Of a DNA stretch of 16,297 nt, positions 1 to 6,972 are shown in pieces (position 1 is the first letter of the stretch; the number at the start of each line of letters is the position of its first letter). Position numbers and translations under genes: made by a program. The stretch is from Rhizobacter sp. (GTDB taxonomy: Bacteria > Pseudomonadota > Gammaproteobacteria > Burkholderiales > Burkholderiaceae_C): assembly GCA_025359585.1 (NCBI GenBank), contig JANYFX010000270.1, positions 1 to 16,297 on the forward strand, given 5' to 3'. The notes beneath the pieces are model-generated. The model saw nothing but the letters and a program-made list of their open reading frames with translations, made no database searches and was not told where the DNA came from.

Positions 1-100
1 ACAACACCGCCGCCAGGGCCAGCGCCGCAGCGCCGACCGTCAGCGCGGGCAGCATCGTCTTGAGAACGCTGGAACGATCCTTGGAAATTTCTTGCTTCAT
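1..100 (-). CDS. Partial CDS, protein with hydrophobic N-terminal segment (C-terminus outside window)
   Basis: Only the first 33 codons are visible, read leftward from an ATG at 100 to the window edge with no stop. They begin MKQEISKDRSSVLKT, a charged and polar head. A hydrophobic Ala/Leu/Val-rich stretch follows (residues 16-33), typical of a Sec signal peptide or a single membrane anchor. The gene would start 54 bases after the stop of the glycosyltransferase gene, so it is probably the next member of the same minus-strand operon. No strong Shine-Dalgarno sequence is seen upstream. The family cannot be told from this fragment; a secreted or membrane-anchored component of the polysaccharide pathway is a reasonable guess only. 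Confidence 0.5.
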   Translation of the reverse strand, partial: MKQEISKDRSSVLKTMLPALTVGAAALALAAVL

Positions 101-154
101 CGTCGTATCAATCGTGGGAATTGTTCGCGGACAGACGTCCGCAGCATCCCGGCC

Positions 155-1024
155 TCAGCGCGGGACGATCTGTGAGCCGAGTTCACGCATCAGCGCGCCG
201 CGCTCGTAGTGCATGCGGCGCAGCACGTCGAACGAAAGCGCGAGCTTGTCGGCGAGATCGACAGGGCTGCGTGCAATGGCACCGAGTTGGAATCCGAAGC
301 GTTTCCAGGTGCCGACACCCGACATCGCCTTCGCGCTCGGTGCGTAGTACGCCGCCTGGTGCTCGGCATCGTCGCGCGCCCAACTCGACGACGTCGCGTG
401 AAAGCGGCGGAAGAAGCGCACGTCGGGCAGCAGCGAAAACTTGCCGAGCAAGGCCATCTCGCCGAGAAAGTCGACATCCGAAGCCAGGTGCCCGCCGATC
501 AGTGCGGTCTTGAGCATGGCCTCGCGCCGCAACAGGCCGAGGTGCGCATTGCAAAGGCCGATGTTGTTGTGCAGGTCACGCATGCGTTGGCGCGGCGACT
601 CGGCAGAGAGCTCGAGGTTGTCTTCGTAGTCCTTGATCGTGTTGCCCGACGCGTCGATGAGCCGTGTTTTCGGATAGCAGAGCACCACATCGGGCCGCGC
701 GTCGAGAACGGCCACAGCCTCGCGCAAGAATTCCGGATGCCAGTAGTCGTCTGCGGTCGACCACTTGTGGTACTTGCCAGAGCACAACGAAAACACGTGG
801 CGAAAGTTGCCCGGCCCGCCGATGTTCTCGGCCCGCCGCACATAGCGCACCCGCGGATCGGCCGATTCGTAGCCGCGGCAGACCGCTTCGGTGTCATCGG
901 TCGACGCGTTGTCGGAGATGACGAGCTCGAAGTCGCCGTAGGTCTGGCCGAGAAAGGACTCGATGCACTGCGCGATGTAACGCCCGCAGTTGTACGCCGG
1001 GATGGCGATGCTCACCGGCGGCAT
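155..1024 (-). CDS. Glycosyltransferase family 2 (GT-A fold)
   Basis: 289-residue family 2 glycosyltransferase, expected to be cytoplasmic and to move a sugar from a nucleotide-sugar donor onto the growing repeat unit. Residues 3-11 (PVSIAIPAY) are the classic start of the GT-A fold. The nucleotide-binding SDNASTDDT follows at 37-45. TADDYW at 90-95 carries the acidic pair that replaces the usual DxD metal site. The reading frame stays open further upstream, but I chose the ATG at 1024 because the family's first beta-strand starts two codons later and the upstream extension overlaps the preceding gene and is Arg/Ser-rich shadow sequence. It lies 25 bases after the cytidylyltransferase-like gene, in the same operon. 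Donor and acceptor cannot be read from the sequence. Confidence 0.9.
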   Translation of the reverse strand: MPPVSIAIPAYNCGRYIAQCIESFLGQTYGDFELVISDNASTDDTEAVCRGYESADPRVRYVRRAENIGGPGNFRHVFSLCSGKYHKWSTADDYWHPEFLREAVAVLDARPDVVLCYPKTRLIDASGNTIKDYEDNLELSAESPRQRMRDLHNNIGLCNAHLGLLRREAMLKTALIGGHLASDVDFLGEMALLGKFSLLPDVRFFRRFHATSSSWARDDAEHQAAYYAPSAKAMSGVGTWKRFGFQLGAIARSPVDLADKLALSFDVLRRMHYERGALMRELGSQIVPR

Positions 1025-1049
1025 ACGGGTGCTACCGCCTGTTTGCGAC

Positions 1050-1841
1050 TCAGCCCGGGGCACTCTCTGAACTCCAGACCTTCCACGGACACTTGCCCTG
1101 CGCTTCCATGCGGTCCAGGGTGATCTTGTCTTTGAAGGTGTCCATCGCCGCCCAGAAACCCTGGTACTGGTGCGCGCGCAGCTTCTGCTGTGCGAGCAGG
1201 CGTTGGAACGGTTGCTCGACGAGTTCCTCACCGTCCTGCATGGCATCGAAGATCGAATTCCGCAGGCAGAAGAATCCCGCGTTGACCCACAGGTCGGCCT
1301 TGCTCATCGACTCGATGCCCTGCACCAGGCCATTGCTGTCGACCGAAACCGCATGAAAGCTCTGCGCAGGCCGCACCGCCATGAAGCTCGCAACCGCATC
1401 GCTGCGCTCGAACTCTCCCACGGCCTTGTCGAGATCCAGATCCGAAAGGCCATCGGAGTAGTTGGCCAGGAACATCGGCTCGTCTTTGAGCAGATGTTTC
1501 ACCCGCATCAGGCGCTGGCCCAGGTTGGCATGCATGCCGGTGTCGACGAAGGTGATGCGCCAATCTTCGACGTCGCTCTTCAACAATTCGACTTTCTGCC
1601 CGGGCATGGAGAGTACGAAGTCATTGGACATGCAATCGCGGTAGTTCAGGAAGTACTCGCGGATCATCTCGCCGCGGTATCCCAGGCACAAGATGAAGTC
1701 CTTGTGCCCGAAGTGCGCGTAGTAGCGCATCAGGTGCCAGATGATCGGTCGGTAACCCACCGCCACGAGCGGCTTCGGAATCGTGTCCGAGTGCTCGCGC
1801 AGCCGCGTGCCCAGACCGCCACAGAAGAGAACTACTTTCAT
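1050..1841 (-). CDS. rfbF: Glucose-1-phosphate cytidylyltransferase-like sugar nucleotidyltransferase
   Basis: 263 residues, close to the roughly 257 of RfbF-type enzymes, which make CDP-glucose from CTP and glucose 1-phosphate. GGLGTRL at residues 8-14 is the nucleotide-binding signature, PKPL at 22-25 holds the conserved Lys, and YSDGLSD at 128-134 carries the metal-binding Asp. The pattern through WHLMRYYAHFG, GYRG, FVDTG, the NAGFFCLR region and the C-terminal CPWKVW follows RfbF rather than GalU or RmlA. I chose the ATG at 1841 because AAGGAG (1850-1855) sits 8 bases upstream and the family starts with MKxVxxxGGxGTRL. The gap to the dehydrogenase gene is 22 bases. No CDP-glucose 4,6-dehydratase is recognisable in the window, so the true sugar phosphate and nucleotide are not certain. 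Confidence 0.82.
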   Translation of the reverse strand: MKVVLFCGGLGTRLREHSDTIPKPLVAVGYRPIIWHLMRYYAHFGHKDFILCLGYRGEMIREYFLNYRDCMSNDFVLSMPGQKVELLKSDVEDWRITFVDTGMHANLGQRLMRVKHLLKDEPMFLANYSDGLSDLDLDKAVGEFERSDAVASFMAVRPAQSFHAVSVDSNGLVQGIESMSKADLWVNAGFFCLRNSIFDAMQDGEELVEQPFQRLLAQQKLRAHQYQGFWAAMDTFKDKITLDRMEAQGKCPWKVWSSESAPG

Positions 1842-1849
1842 GCGTGCCG

Positions 1850-1855
1850 CTCCTT
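1850..1855 (-). promoter_or_regulatory. Shine-Dalgarno site AAGGAG
   Basis: Read on the minus strand this is AAGGAG, 8 bases before the ATG at 1841. It decides the start of the cytidylyltransferase-like gene over the open frame that runs further upstream into the dehydrogenase gene. Confidence 0.75.
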
Positions 1856-1863
1856 GATGGCCA

Positions 1864-3198
1864 CTAGCGGCCGATGCCGTCGTACCGCGCGAACGCCTCG
1901 GGCGCCAGCACGCGCCGACCGTCGATGACCCACGGCGCCTCTGCGCGCCCATTCAGCAGCGCCGGCAATTGCTGAAACTCTTCCCAGCGCGTGATCAGCA
2001 TGACGGCCTGCGCGCCGTCCACGGCGGCGGCCAAAGACCCCGCGAACGTCACCGTGTCAGGGAGCAGCGGCCGCGCCGCATCGGTGGCGATCGGGTCGTA
2101 GGCGGTGACGACTGCGCCCTGCTCCGCGAGCATCCTGACGATGGGAATCGCCGGCGACTCGCGCATGTCGTCGGTGTCCTCCTTGAAGGCCAGGCCCAGC
2201 ACCGTGACTCGCACACCTTGCAAGGAGGGAAACTGCGCCTGAAGCTTCGCGAGCATGCGCGCCGGCTGTTTGAGGTTGGTCTCGATCACCGCGTCGATCA
2301 ACGGCATCGGCGCGCCGTGCGCCGCGCCGTGAGCCGACAAGGCTTTGGTGTCTTTCGGCAAACAGCTTCCGCCATAGCCACAACCGGCCCAGAGAAACGA
2401 GCTGATCGGCGCTTTCACGCGTTCGCCGTTCGGCATCATGGTCGTGAAGTAGCGCGCCATGTGCACGCCCTGCATGACGTCGGCCACGTCGACACCACCC
2501 AGCGCGCTGCACAGGTTGCCGATCTCGTTGGAGAACGAGATCATCGTCGCGAGCACCGAGTTGGAGGTGTACTTGATCATCTCCGCAGTCTTGTTGTTGG
2601 TCGCCAGCGTCGGGGTCTCTGCGAAGCTCGCGTAGACCTTGCGCTGCGTGTCGATCGTGCGGGCATCGATGCCTCCGAGCACGATGCGGTCGGGCCGCAT
2701 GAAGTCGTCCACCGCGACGCCTTCGGTCAGAAACTCGGGGTTCATGCCGACGCCGAAATCAGCTCCGGCGCGCTTGCCGGAGGCTTTCTCGAGCTCGGTC
2801 AAGACGACCTCGTCGGTCGTGCCCGGCACGACCGTGCTCTTGACGACGACGACGTGGTAGCCCGCCTTGTCGCGCAAGGCCACGCCGATCTGGCGTGCCG
2901 CCTCGCGAATGAAGCTCAGGTCGATGCGGGTGCCGTCGAACGGCGTGCCGACGGCGATGAAGGTGATGTCGGACCCCAGCACCGCAGCGCGCAGGTCGGT
3001 GCTCGCATGCAGGCGCGTCCCGACATGCTTCTTGAGCAGCGCTTCGAGCCCGTTTTCGTGAATGGGAGGTTCACCGCGGTTGATGCGCTCGACCTTGGAC
3101 GCGTCGACGTCGACGCAAACACAGTCGTGCCCGATCTCGGCGAAACATGCGCCCGAGACCAACCCGACGTAACCCGTACCGATGACAGAGATGCGCAT
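1864..3198 (-). CDS. ugd: UDP-glucose 6-dehydrogenase
   Basis: 444 residues, the usual length of the UDP-glucose/GDP-mannose dehydrogenase family. It oxidises UDP-glucose to UDP-glucuronate with two NAD+ in the cytoplasm. The N-terminal Rossmann domain starts VIGTGYVGLVSGACFAEIGH (residues 5-24). NPEFLTEG at 153-160 holds the catalytic Glu region, and the central KYTSN is at 209-213. The catalytic Cys is Cys279 in GYGGSCLPKD (274-283). The ATG at 3198 is preceded at 6 bases by GGAGGA and overlaps by one base the TGA of the upstream SDR gene, so the two are probably translationally coupled. With that SDR it forms a pair that would supply UDP-glucuronate and UDP-xylose. GDP-mannose as substrate cannot be excluded from the sequence alone but fits the neighbour less well. 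Confidence 0.92.
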   Translation of the reverse strand: MRISVIGTGYVGLVSGACFAEIGHDCVCVDVDASKVERINRGEPPIHENGLEALLKKHVGTRLHASTDLRAAVLGSDITFIAVGTPFDGTRIDLSFIREAARQIGVALRDKAGYHVVVVKSTVVPGTTDEVVLTELEKASGKRAGADFGVGMNPEFLTEGVAVDDFMRPDRIVLGGIDARTIDTQRKVYASFAETPTLATNNKTAEMIKYTSNSVLATMISFSNEIGNLCSALGGVDVADVMQGVHMARYFTTMMPNGERVKAPISSFLWAGCGYGGSCLPKDTKALSAHGAAHGAPMPLIDAVIETNLKQPARMLAKLQAQFPSLQGVRVTVLGLAFKEDTDDMRESPAIPIVRMLAEQGAVVTAYDPIATDAARPLLPDTVTFAGSLAAAVDGAQAVMLITRWEEFQQLPALLNGRAEAPWVIDGRRVLAPEAFARYDGIGR

Positions 3199-4325
3199 CA
3201 CGCTTCCTCCGCCTCCTGGTTGTGGTGGTACCAAATCAACGAGCGGCGCAGCCCCTCGTCGACGTGGATGCTCGGGTTGTAGCCCAGGTGGGCACGGCTC
3301 TTGTCGATGTTCGGGCAGCGCCGGTTCGGGTTGTCGACCAGGTAGTCGGCTTCGGGGTTGGGCTTGCGCACGAGCTTGCCGGTGTAGCCGAACAACTCAC
3401 CCGCGGTGGTGATGATCTTCTGGGCCAGCTCGGCCATCGAGATCTCGGGGGTTTCGGTGCCCACGTTGTAGGGCTCACCGGGGTGCCCCTTGACCAGGAC
3501 CTTGTAGTAGCCGGTGATCGAATCGGCCGAGTAGCAGAAAGTGCGGGTCGGCTTGCCATCGGAGTACATCACGAGGTCGCGGCCGGCGAAGACCTCACGC
3601 GCGAAGTCGGAGATCACGCGCTTGTCGGTGATCTTCAGACCCGGGCCGTAGTTGTTGAACGGCCGTGCGATCTTGGTCGGAATGCCGTGCTGCTGCGCGA
3701 ACACCACGCACAGCGTCTCGCCGAAACGCTTGGATTCGTCGTAGCAGGCGCGCGGGCCGGTGCAAGACACGAGGCCGCGGTAGTGCTCCGGCGTCGGAAT
3801 GAAGTCGGGCGACGGATCGCCGTAGATCTCGCTCGACGAATAGAACAGGAAGCCCTCGACGGCCTTGCCTTTCTCGCTCTGCGCCACGCTGTACTCGAGC
3901 AGGTTGCGCAAGCCGTTGATGTTGGCGTCTATCGTCTTGAGCGGGTACTTGCGGTAGAACGGCGGCGAGGCGATGCCGGCGGCGTGAATGATCCATTGAA
4001 AGTCGGGCATCGGCTGCGGCAGCGGCTCGATCAGGTCCTGGCGCGCGACCGTCAGGTGCGGTGTTCCCTGCAGGCCGGTGAGCCAGGCGGGTTCGCCACG
4101 AATGAAGCTGTCCCACACCGTGACACCGATCGGCTGCTCGCGGCCGGCGTACTTGTTGAAGTGCAGCACGGCATGCACGAGGTAGTAGCCGAGGAACCCG
4201 GCGCCGCCGGTGATCAGCAGGTTCTTGCCGGCCATGCGGCCAAACTCTTCCTGCAGGTTGTCGCAGATGTAGTCGAGGTCCTGATGCAGCAGCGATTCAA
4301 GACTGGGGATGTTTGTTTTGCTCAT
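3198..4325 (-). CDS. NAD-dependent SDR, UDP-glucuronate decarboxylase (UDP-xylose synthase)-like
   Basis: 375-residue extended short-chain dehydrogenase. The cofactor loop GGAGFLG is at residues 40-46 and the substrate-side SSSEIYGD at 163-170. The catalytic Tyr and Lys lie in YDESKR at 195-200, closely matching the YDEGKR of UDP-glucuronate decarboxylases. RPFNNYGPG and the later TRTFCYSADSI region also follow that family. A head of about 33 residues precedes the Rossmann fold. Members keep the C4-keto intermediate and decarboxylate UDP-glucuronate to UDP-xylose, or act as 4,6-dehydratases on other nucleotide sugars. Lying directly before the UDP-glucose dehydrogenase, which makes its expected substrate, it most likely makes UDP-xylose. 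A dTDP- or CDP-glucose 4,6-dehydratase is the main alternative. The ATG at 4325 has no clear Shine-Dalgarno sequence and follows the PIG-L stop by 27 bases. Confidence 0.75.
   Translation of the reverse strand: MSKTNIPSLESLLHQDLDYICDNLQEEFGRMAGKNLLITGGAGFLGYYLVHAVLHFNKYAGREQPIGVTVWDSFIRGEPAWLTGLQGTPHLTVARQDLIEPLPQPMPDFQWIIHAAGIASPPFYRKYPLKTIDANINGLRNLLEYSVAQSEKGKAVEGFLFYSSSEIYGDPSPDFIPTPEHYRGLVSCTGPRACYDESKRFGETLCVVFAQQHGIPTKIARPFNNYGPGLKITDKRVISDFAREVFAGRDLVMYSDGKPTRTFCYSADSITGYYKVLVKGHPGEPYNVGTETPEISMAELAQKIITTAGELFGYTGKLVRKPNPEADYLVDNPNRRCPNIDKSRAHLGYNPSIHVDEGLRRSLIWYHHNQEAEEA
3205..3210 (-). promoter_or_regulatory. Shine-Dalgarno site GGAGGA
   Basis: Strong ribosome-binding site on the minus strand, 6 bases before the dehydrogenase ATG at 3198 and inside the last codons of the upstream SDR gene. 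It supports the overlapping stop/start arrangement and sets the start at 3198. Confidence 0.75.
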
Positions 4326-4352
4326 GTGGGGTGGAGGTAAAAAAAGCGGGGG

Positions 4353-5006
4353 TCATGGGCAGACGCGCAGCTTGCGGCAATAGAACGCTTCTGCGTAGCC
4401 TTCGGGTGCGTTGCATTCGATGCCGCGCAAACGGGCGATGGCCTCGAAGGTATCGCGGGTGAACCACTGGCGCTGCAGTTGGCTCGGAAAGCATTCGAGC
4501 AGGATGTCGCACTTGCGCTTCATCTCCGCACGTGTCAGCGCAAAAAAAACACCCGGTGTGCCGAGGTCGCCGTCGAACTTCGGGATCTCGTATTCGAGGA
4601 TCGTGTGATCCCGAAAGGTGTTCCAGGTCAGCTCGTTGGTCACACGATGATCCTGGTGCAGGTCGTGACGGCAATGGGTCAGGATCAGGTCGGGTTCGAA
4701 CGCCTTCAGGGTTTCGAAGTAGTCTTTCAGCGCCGGCCCGCAGTGAGGGAAGTAGCTGCCCTTGAACTCCTCGATGCGGACGACCGTGGTCGTCGCGCCT
4801 TCCAGCAAAAGCGCTGCTGCTGCCCGGGTCTCGCGAGCACGCTCCGCGTCTGAACTGAGCGTGACCCAGACGAACTTCGCGCCAGGATAACGCGACACGA
4901 GCCGCTGCACGGCACCGCCGCAGCCGATTTCGATGTCGTCGCAGTGTGCACCGACGAGCAGGATGGTCGGTGGGCGCTGGGCGGTGTCGAGGCGAAACTG
5001 AAGCAT
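4353..5006 (-). CDS. PIG-L (LmbE) family N-acetyl-sugar deacetylase
   Basis: 217 residues, the normal size for the zinc-dependent PIG-L/LmbE family, which removes acetyl groups from N-acetylglucosamine-type substrates. The first zinc motif is AHCDDIEIG at residues 20-28, normally AHPDDxxxG, so the Pro is Cys here. The second is HQDH at 117-120. SDAER near 52-56 also fits the family, and no signal peptide is seen. It is the first gene of the leftward operon and faces the long divergent gap, so the operon promoter should lie upstream of 5006. It probably deacetylates a nucleotide sugar or lipid-linked intermediate in the cytoplasm. The precise substrate is unknown. The start at 5006 has no obvious ribosome-binding site. 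Confidence 0.85.
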   Translation of the reverse strand: MLQFRLDTAQRPPTILLVGAHCDDIEIGCGGAVQRLVSRYPGAKFVWVTLSSDAERARETRAAAALLLEGATTTVVRIEEFKGSYFPHCGPALKDYFETLKAFEPDLILTHCRHDLHQDHRVTNELTWNTFRDHTILEYEIPKFDGDLGTPGVFFALTRAEMKRKCDILLECFPSQLQRQWFTRDTFEAIARLRGIECNAPEGYAEAFYCRKLRVCP

Positions 5007-5030
5007 GAGGCGTCAGCGCTTCGGAACCGG

Positions 5031-5063
5031 GGGCGTTCTGTTGACGCCCAAAAAAGTCGGCGT
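5031..5063 (-). promoter_or_regulatory. Mutually exclusive hairpins in the PIG-L leader
   Basis: On the plus strand GGGCGT (5031-5036) is complementary to ACGCCC (5044-5049) with a 7-base loop. ACGCC (5044-5048) is also complementary to GGCGT (5059-5063) with a 10-base loop that contains six A. In the minus-strand transcript, which would be the leader of the PIG-L gene, the middle segment can pair either way. A U-rich run separates the upstream and middle arms. It is about 25 bases from the start codon. This is a candidate leader structure only; a chance inverted repeat in GC-rich DNA is quite possible. Confidence 0.2.
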
Positions 5064-5384
5064 GCTCATCGGGCGGTGACCCGCACAACGGCGCTGCCTT
5101 GCCTCGAACGCGCTGCGCCAGTCTGCCGAGAAATGAAAGAACCCGAGTTGCCCATGTGTGTGCTGTCCCTGCTTGAATGAGGCGATCGACAGAAGTCGAC
5201 TCTGCCGGAGCACTTGAAGCAACGCGAATCAGGGCTCGCTGTGTTGCCGGTGCGACCGTGCTCTCTCGCGGCGCCCTCGCCTGCGCCAGCTCTTGCAACT
5301 TGCACCCGAACGATCGACCTACCGCGCGGTGTGCATGCCTTGAGCGTGACCGGGATGATGTCATGAAAGAATCGCGCCGGACAT

Positions 5385-5399
5385 GCAATGCACCCCCCA
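5385..5399 (-). promoter_or_regulatory. Possible sigma54 (-24/-12) promoter facing the PIG-L operon
   Basis: On the minus strand the sequence reads TGG at 5399-5397 and TTGC at 5388-5385, with exactly ten bases between the GG and GC dinucleotides as in sigma54 promoters (TGGCAC-N5-TTGC). The -24 half lacks the usual C after GG because it sits in a run of six G. Transcription would begin near 5373, giving a leader of about 370 bases before the PIG-L start. Many XrtA systems are controlled by PrsK/PrsR with RpoN, which makes this worth noting, but it is one imperfect match. Confidence 0.25.
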
Positions 5400-5771
5400 A
5401 TTAGCAGGGGGCAGTGATCAAATTCCCGTTTGCGAGGGCGGCGGGGAATCGACGAATCCATTGGCCTACGAGCCCGCGCACAAGGCGGCCGGGGCCGATG
5501 GTGGATCACTCTCTCGTGTCCGGCATGGCATTGACGGCAGCACCGCGCCGGTCGGCCAGCAGCACATCCTCGGCTTGGTTCCATGCGCGGTCTTCGCGAC
5601 GATGTCGCACCCGTTCGTGTTGTTCCTCGATGAACCGAAAGTCATTCCGATCGACATCCGCGTGCGCGACCGGCCCGACGCACTCTGGCCGGTGCTGGCC
5701 GGCGCGGCAGCGCACGGAGCAGCGAACGCTGCGGTGTCGATTGCTGCCGCTCTCGCCACCCGGTCGAGGGA

Positions 5772-5799
5772 TTCCCAAATGAAAGCCAGCCCATAGAAT
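5772..5799 (+). promoter_or_regulatory. Possible sigma70-type promoter for the acyl-carrier-protein operon
   Basis: TTCCCA at 5772-5777 (four of six to TTGACA) and TAGAAT at 5794-5799 (five of six to TATAAT) are separated by 16 bases. The start of transcription would fall near 5806, leaving a leader of about 64 bases. A weaker sigma54-like alternative with correct GG-N10-GC spacing lies just after it at 5803-5817. Neither has been tested. Confidence 0.3.
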
Positions 5800-5869
5800 C
5801 GATGGCTCCAGGCCGGCTGCCGATGCGAGAGCAGCGACAGCCCCAACACGAACTTTGTGAGTGCCCTCC

Positions 5870-6121
5870 GTGAACGTTGAACAGGAAGTAACGAAGATCC
5901 TCCATTCGGTCCTCAGCATCGACTCCGGGGGCTCTGCGTGGACCGGCGAGACCGAGTTGCTGGGCAACGTGCCGGAGCTCGACTCGATGGCCGTGGTGTC
6001 CATCCTCACCGCGCTCGAAGAACGATTCGGGTTCGTGGTCGACGATGACGAAGTCGACGGCCGTACCTTCGGTACGGTCGGCAGCCTGACCCGCTTCGTC
6101 CAGTCCAAGCTGGACCAATGA
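5870..6121 (+). CDS. Acyl carrier protein, exosortase A cluster type
   Basis: 83-residue acyl carrier protein. The phosphopantetheine attachment motif is LDSM with Ser39, in the context VPELDSMAVVSIL at residues 34-46. An acidic helix follows (ERFGFVVDDDEVDG). Size and motif fit a free-standing carrier of a thioester-bound acyl or aminoacyl group, loaded after modification by a phosphopantetheinyl transferase. The frame has a stop at 5858-5860. Two GTG starts remain, 5861 and 5870. I prefer 5870 because GTGAG lies 9 bases upstream and the protein then begins VNVEQEV. Its last bases form an ATGA overlap with hydrolase 2, so the two are probably co-translated. XrtA clusters commonly pair such a carrier with hydrolases 1 and 2 and an AMP-forming ligase. 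The ligase is not seen here, and the cargo is unknown. Confidence 0.88.
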   Translation: MNVEQEVTKILHSVLSIDSGGSAWTGETELLGNVPELDSMAVVSILTALEERFGFVVDDDEVDGRTFGTVGSLTRFVQSKLDQ

Positions 6122-6972
6122 ATTTTTCGGGGCCCGTGGCTCAAGAGGCCGCGTTCGTTCCGGGAACGACAGGCTCGCGCTTTCGGCTCGTCAGCCGCCC
6201 TTCTGGTGGCAAACCGGTCGGCACGGTGATCGCGGCGCATGCTTTCGCTGAAGAGATGAACAAGAGCCGGCGCATGTGCGCCCGCATGGCACGCCTGCTC
6301 GCCGAGAACGGCTGGTCCGTCGTTCAGAAAGATCTGCTCGGCTGCGGTGACAGTTCGGGCGACTTCGCCGATGCATCGTGGGCGGCTTGGGTGGCCGATA
6401 TCGACGAAGAACTGGCAGGCGCCGACGCCACCCGACCGGTCTGGCTGTGGGGCCTGCGGGCGGGCGCCCTGCTCGCTTCGGCCGCGTTGCACGATCGTCC
6501 GAACGTCAACCTGTTGTTATGGCAGCCCGTCAGTTCAGGCGCACAACACCTGCAGCAGTTTCTTCGATTGCACGCCGGCGCGCGCATCGTGGGCTCGGGC
6601 AAATCGGGCGGCGAAACGTCCCCGGCGCAGAGGCTGCGCTCGGGCGTGCTGGTCGAAGTCGGCGGGTACGAGTTGAGCCCCACGCTCGCCGGCGGGATGG
6701 AACAGGCGAACCTCGAGCTGCCGCCCGACTTCGCCGGCCGTGTCGTCTGGTTCGAGCTCTCGAACGATGAAACGCCGCAGTTGTCGCCGGCCGCGACGCG
6801 GGTCATCGAGCGCCTGCAAGCACGCCATGTGATGGTCGAGGCAGAAGCACTCACCGGTCCGGCGTTCTGGCAGACGCAGGAAATCGAAGAATGCGAGTCA
6901 CTCCTGCAACGAACGCTGGTGGCGCTCACGCGCACGCCATCGGCATCGCTCGACGCCACGTCGGCACCATGA
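6118..6972 (+). CDS. Exosortase A system-associated hydrolase 2 (alpha/beta-hydrolase fold)
   Basis: 284-residue alpha/beta-hydrolase-fold protein matching the hydrolase 2 family of exosortase clusters (TIGR03101 type). The family hallmark HAFAEEMNKSRRM is at residues 41-53, DLLGCGDSSGDF at 72-83, and the nucleophile-elbow position reads LWGLRAGALLA at 110-120. The elbow residue is Arg114 instead of Ser, and no clear catalytic His is seen near the C-terminus, where the family has a GPAFWQTQE-like segment instead. A classical esterase triad is therefore absent, so it may bind an acyl-carrier-linked intermediate or act with its neighbour rather than hydrolyse alone. The start ATG at 6118 overlaps the carrier stop (ATGA), and the stop overlaps the hydrolase 1 start in the same way. 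The protein lacks a signal peptide and should be cytoplasmic. Confidence 0.88.
   Translation: MNFSGPVAQEAAFVPGTTGSRFRLVSRPSGGKPVGTVIAAHAFAEEMNKSRRMCARMARLLAENGWSVVQKDLLGCGDSSGDFADASWAAWVADIDEELAGADATRPVWLWGLRAGALLASAALHDRPNVNLLLWQPVSSGAQHLQQFLRLHAGARIVGSGKSGGETSPAQRLRSGVLVEVGGYELSPTLAGGMEQANLELPPDFAGRVVWFELSNDETPQLSPAATRVIERLQARHVMVEAEALTGPAFWQTQEIEECESLLQRTLVALTRTPSASLDATSAP

Larger units (their letters stand above)
5007..5869. other. Long divergent intergenic region between the PIG-L operon and the acyl-carrier-protein operon
   Basis: About 860 bases with no gene I can recognise. It must contain the promoters of two divergent operons. Its right part (about 5383-5796) holds a plus-strand open frame of 137 codons with GC-rich third positions but no known motif and no ribosome-binding site. 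I do not call it a gene. The left part (5007-5380) looks non-coding. Visible small elements are an inverted-repeat pair near 5031-5063, a run of six C followed by AATTAGCA and five G at 5393-5411, a sigma54-like element and a sigma70-like element, listed separately. No tRNA, rRNA or insertion-sequence end was recognised. Confidence 0.7.

Noticed and set aside
1025..1246. Longer N-terminus for the family 2 glycosyltransferase
   Set aside because: The 74 extra residues overlap the cytidylyltransferase-like gene in another frame and are Arg/Ser-rich; the GT-A fold begins at the ATG at 1024.
1969..3282. Plus-strand open frame of 437 codons
   Set aside because: Antisense to the UDP-glucose dehydrogenase gene; no family motifs and shadow-like composition.
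5393..5411. C-run and G-run hairpin as an insertion-sequence end
   Set aside because: Short homopolymer stem only; no matching terminal inverted repeat, target duplication or transposase frame was found.
5506..6492. Minus-strand open frame of 328 codons crossing the gap and the carrier gene
   Set aside because: It runs antisense through the acyl carrier protein and hydrolase 2 genes, has more A/T-ending codons in the gap than the opposite frame, and shows no recognisable domain.
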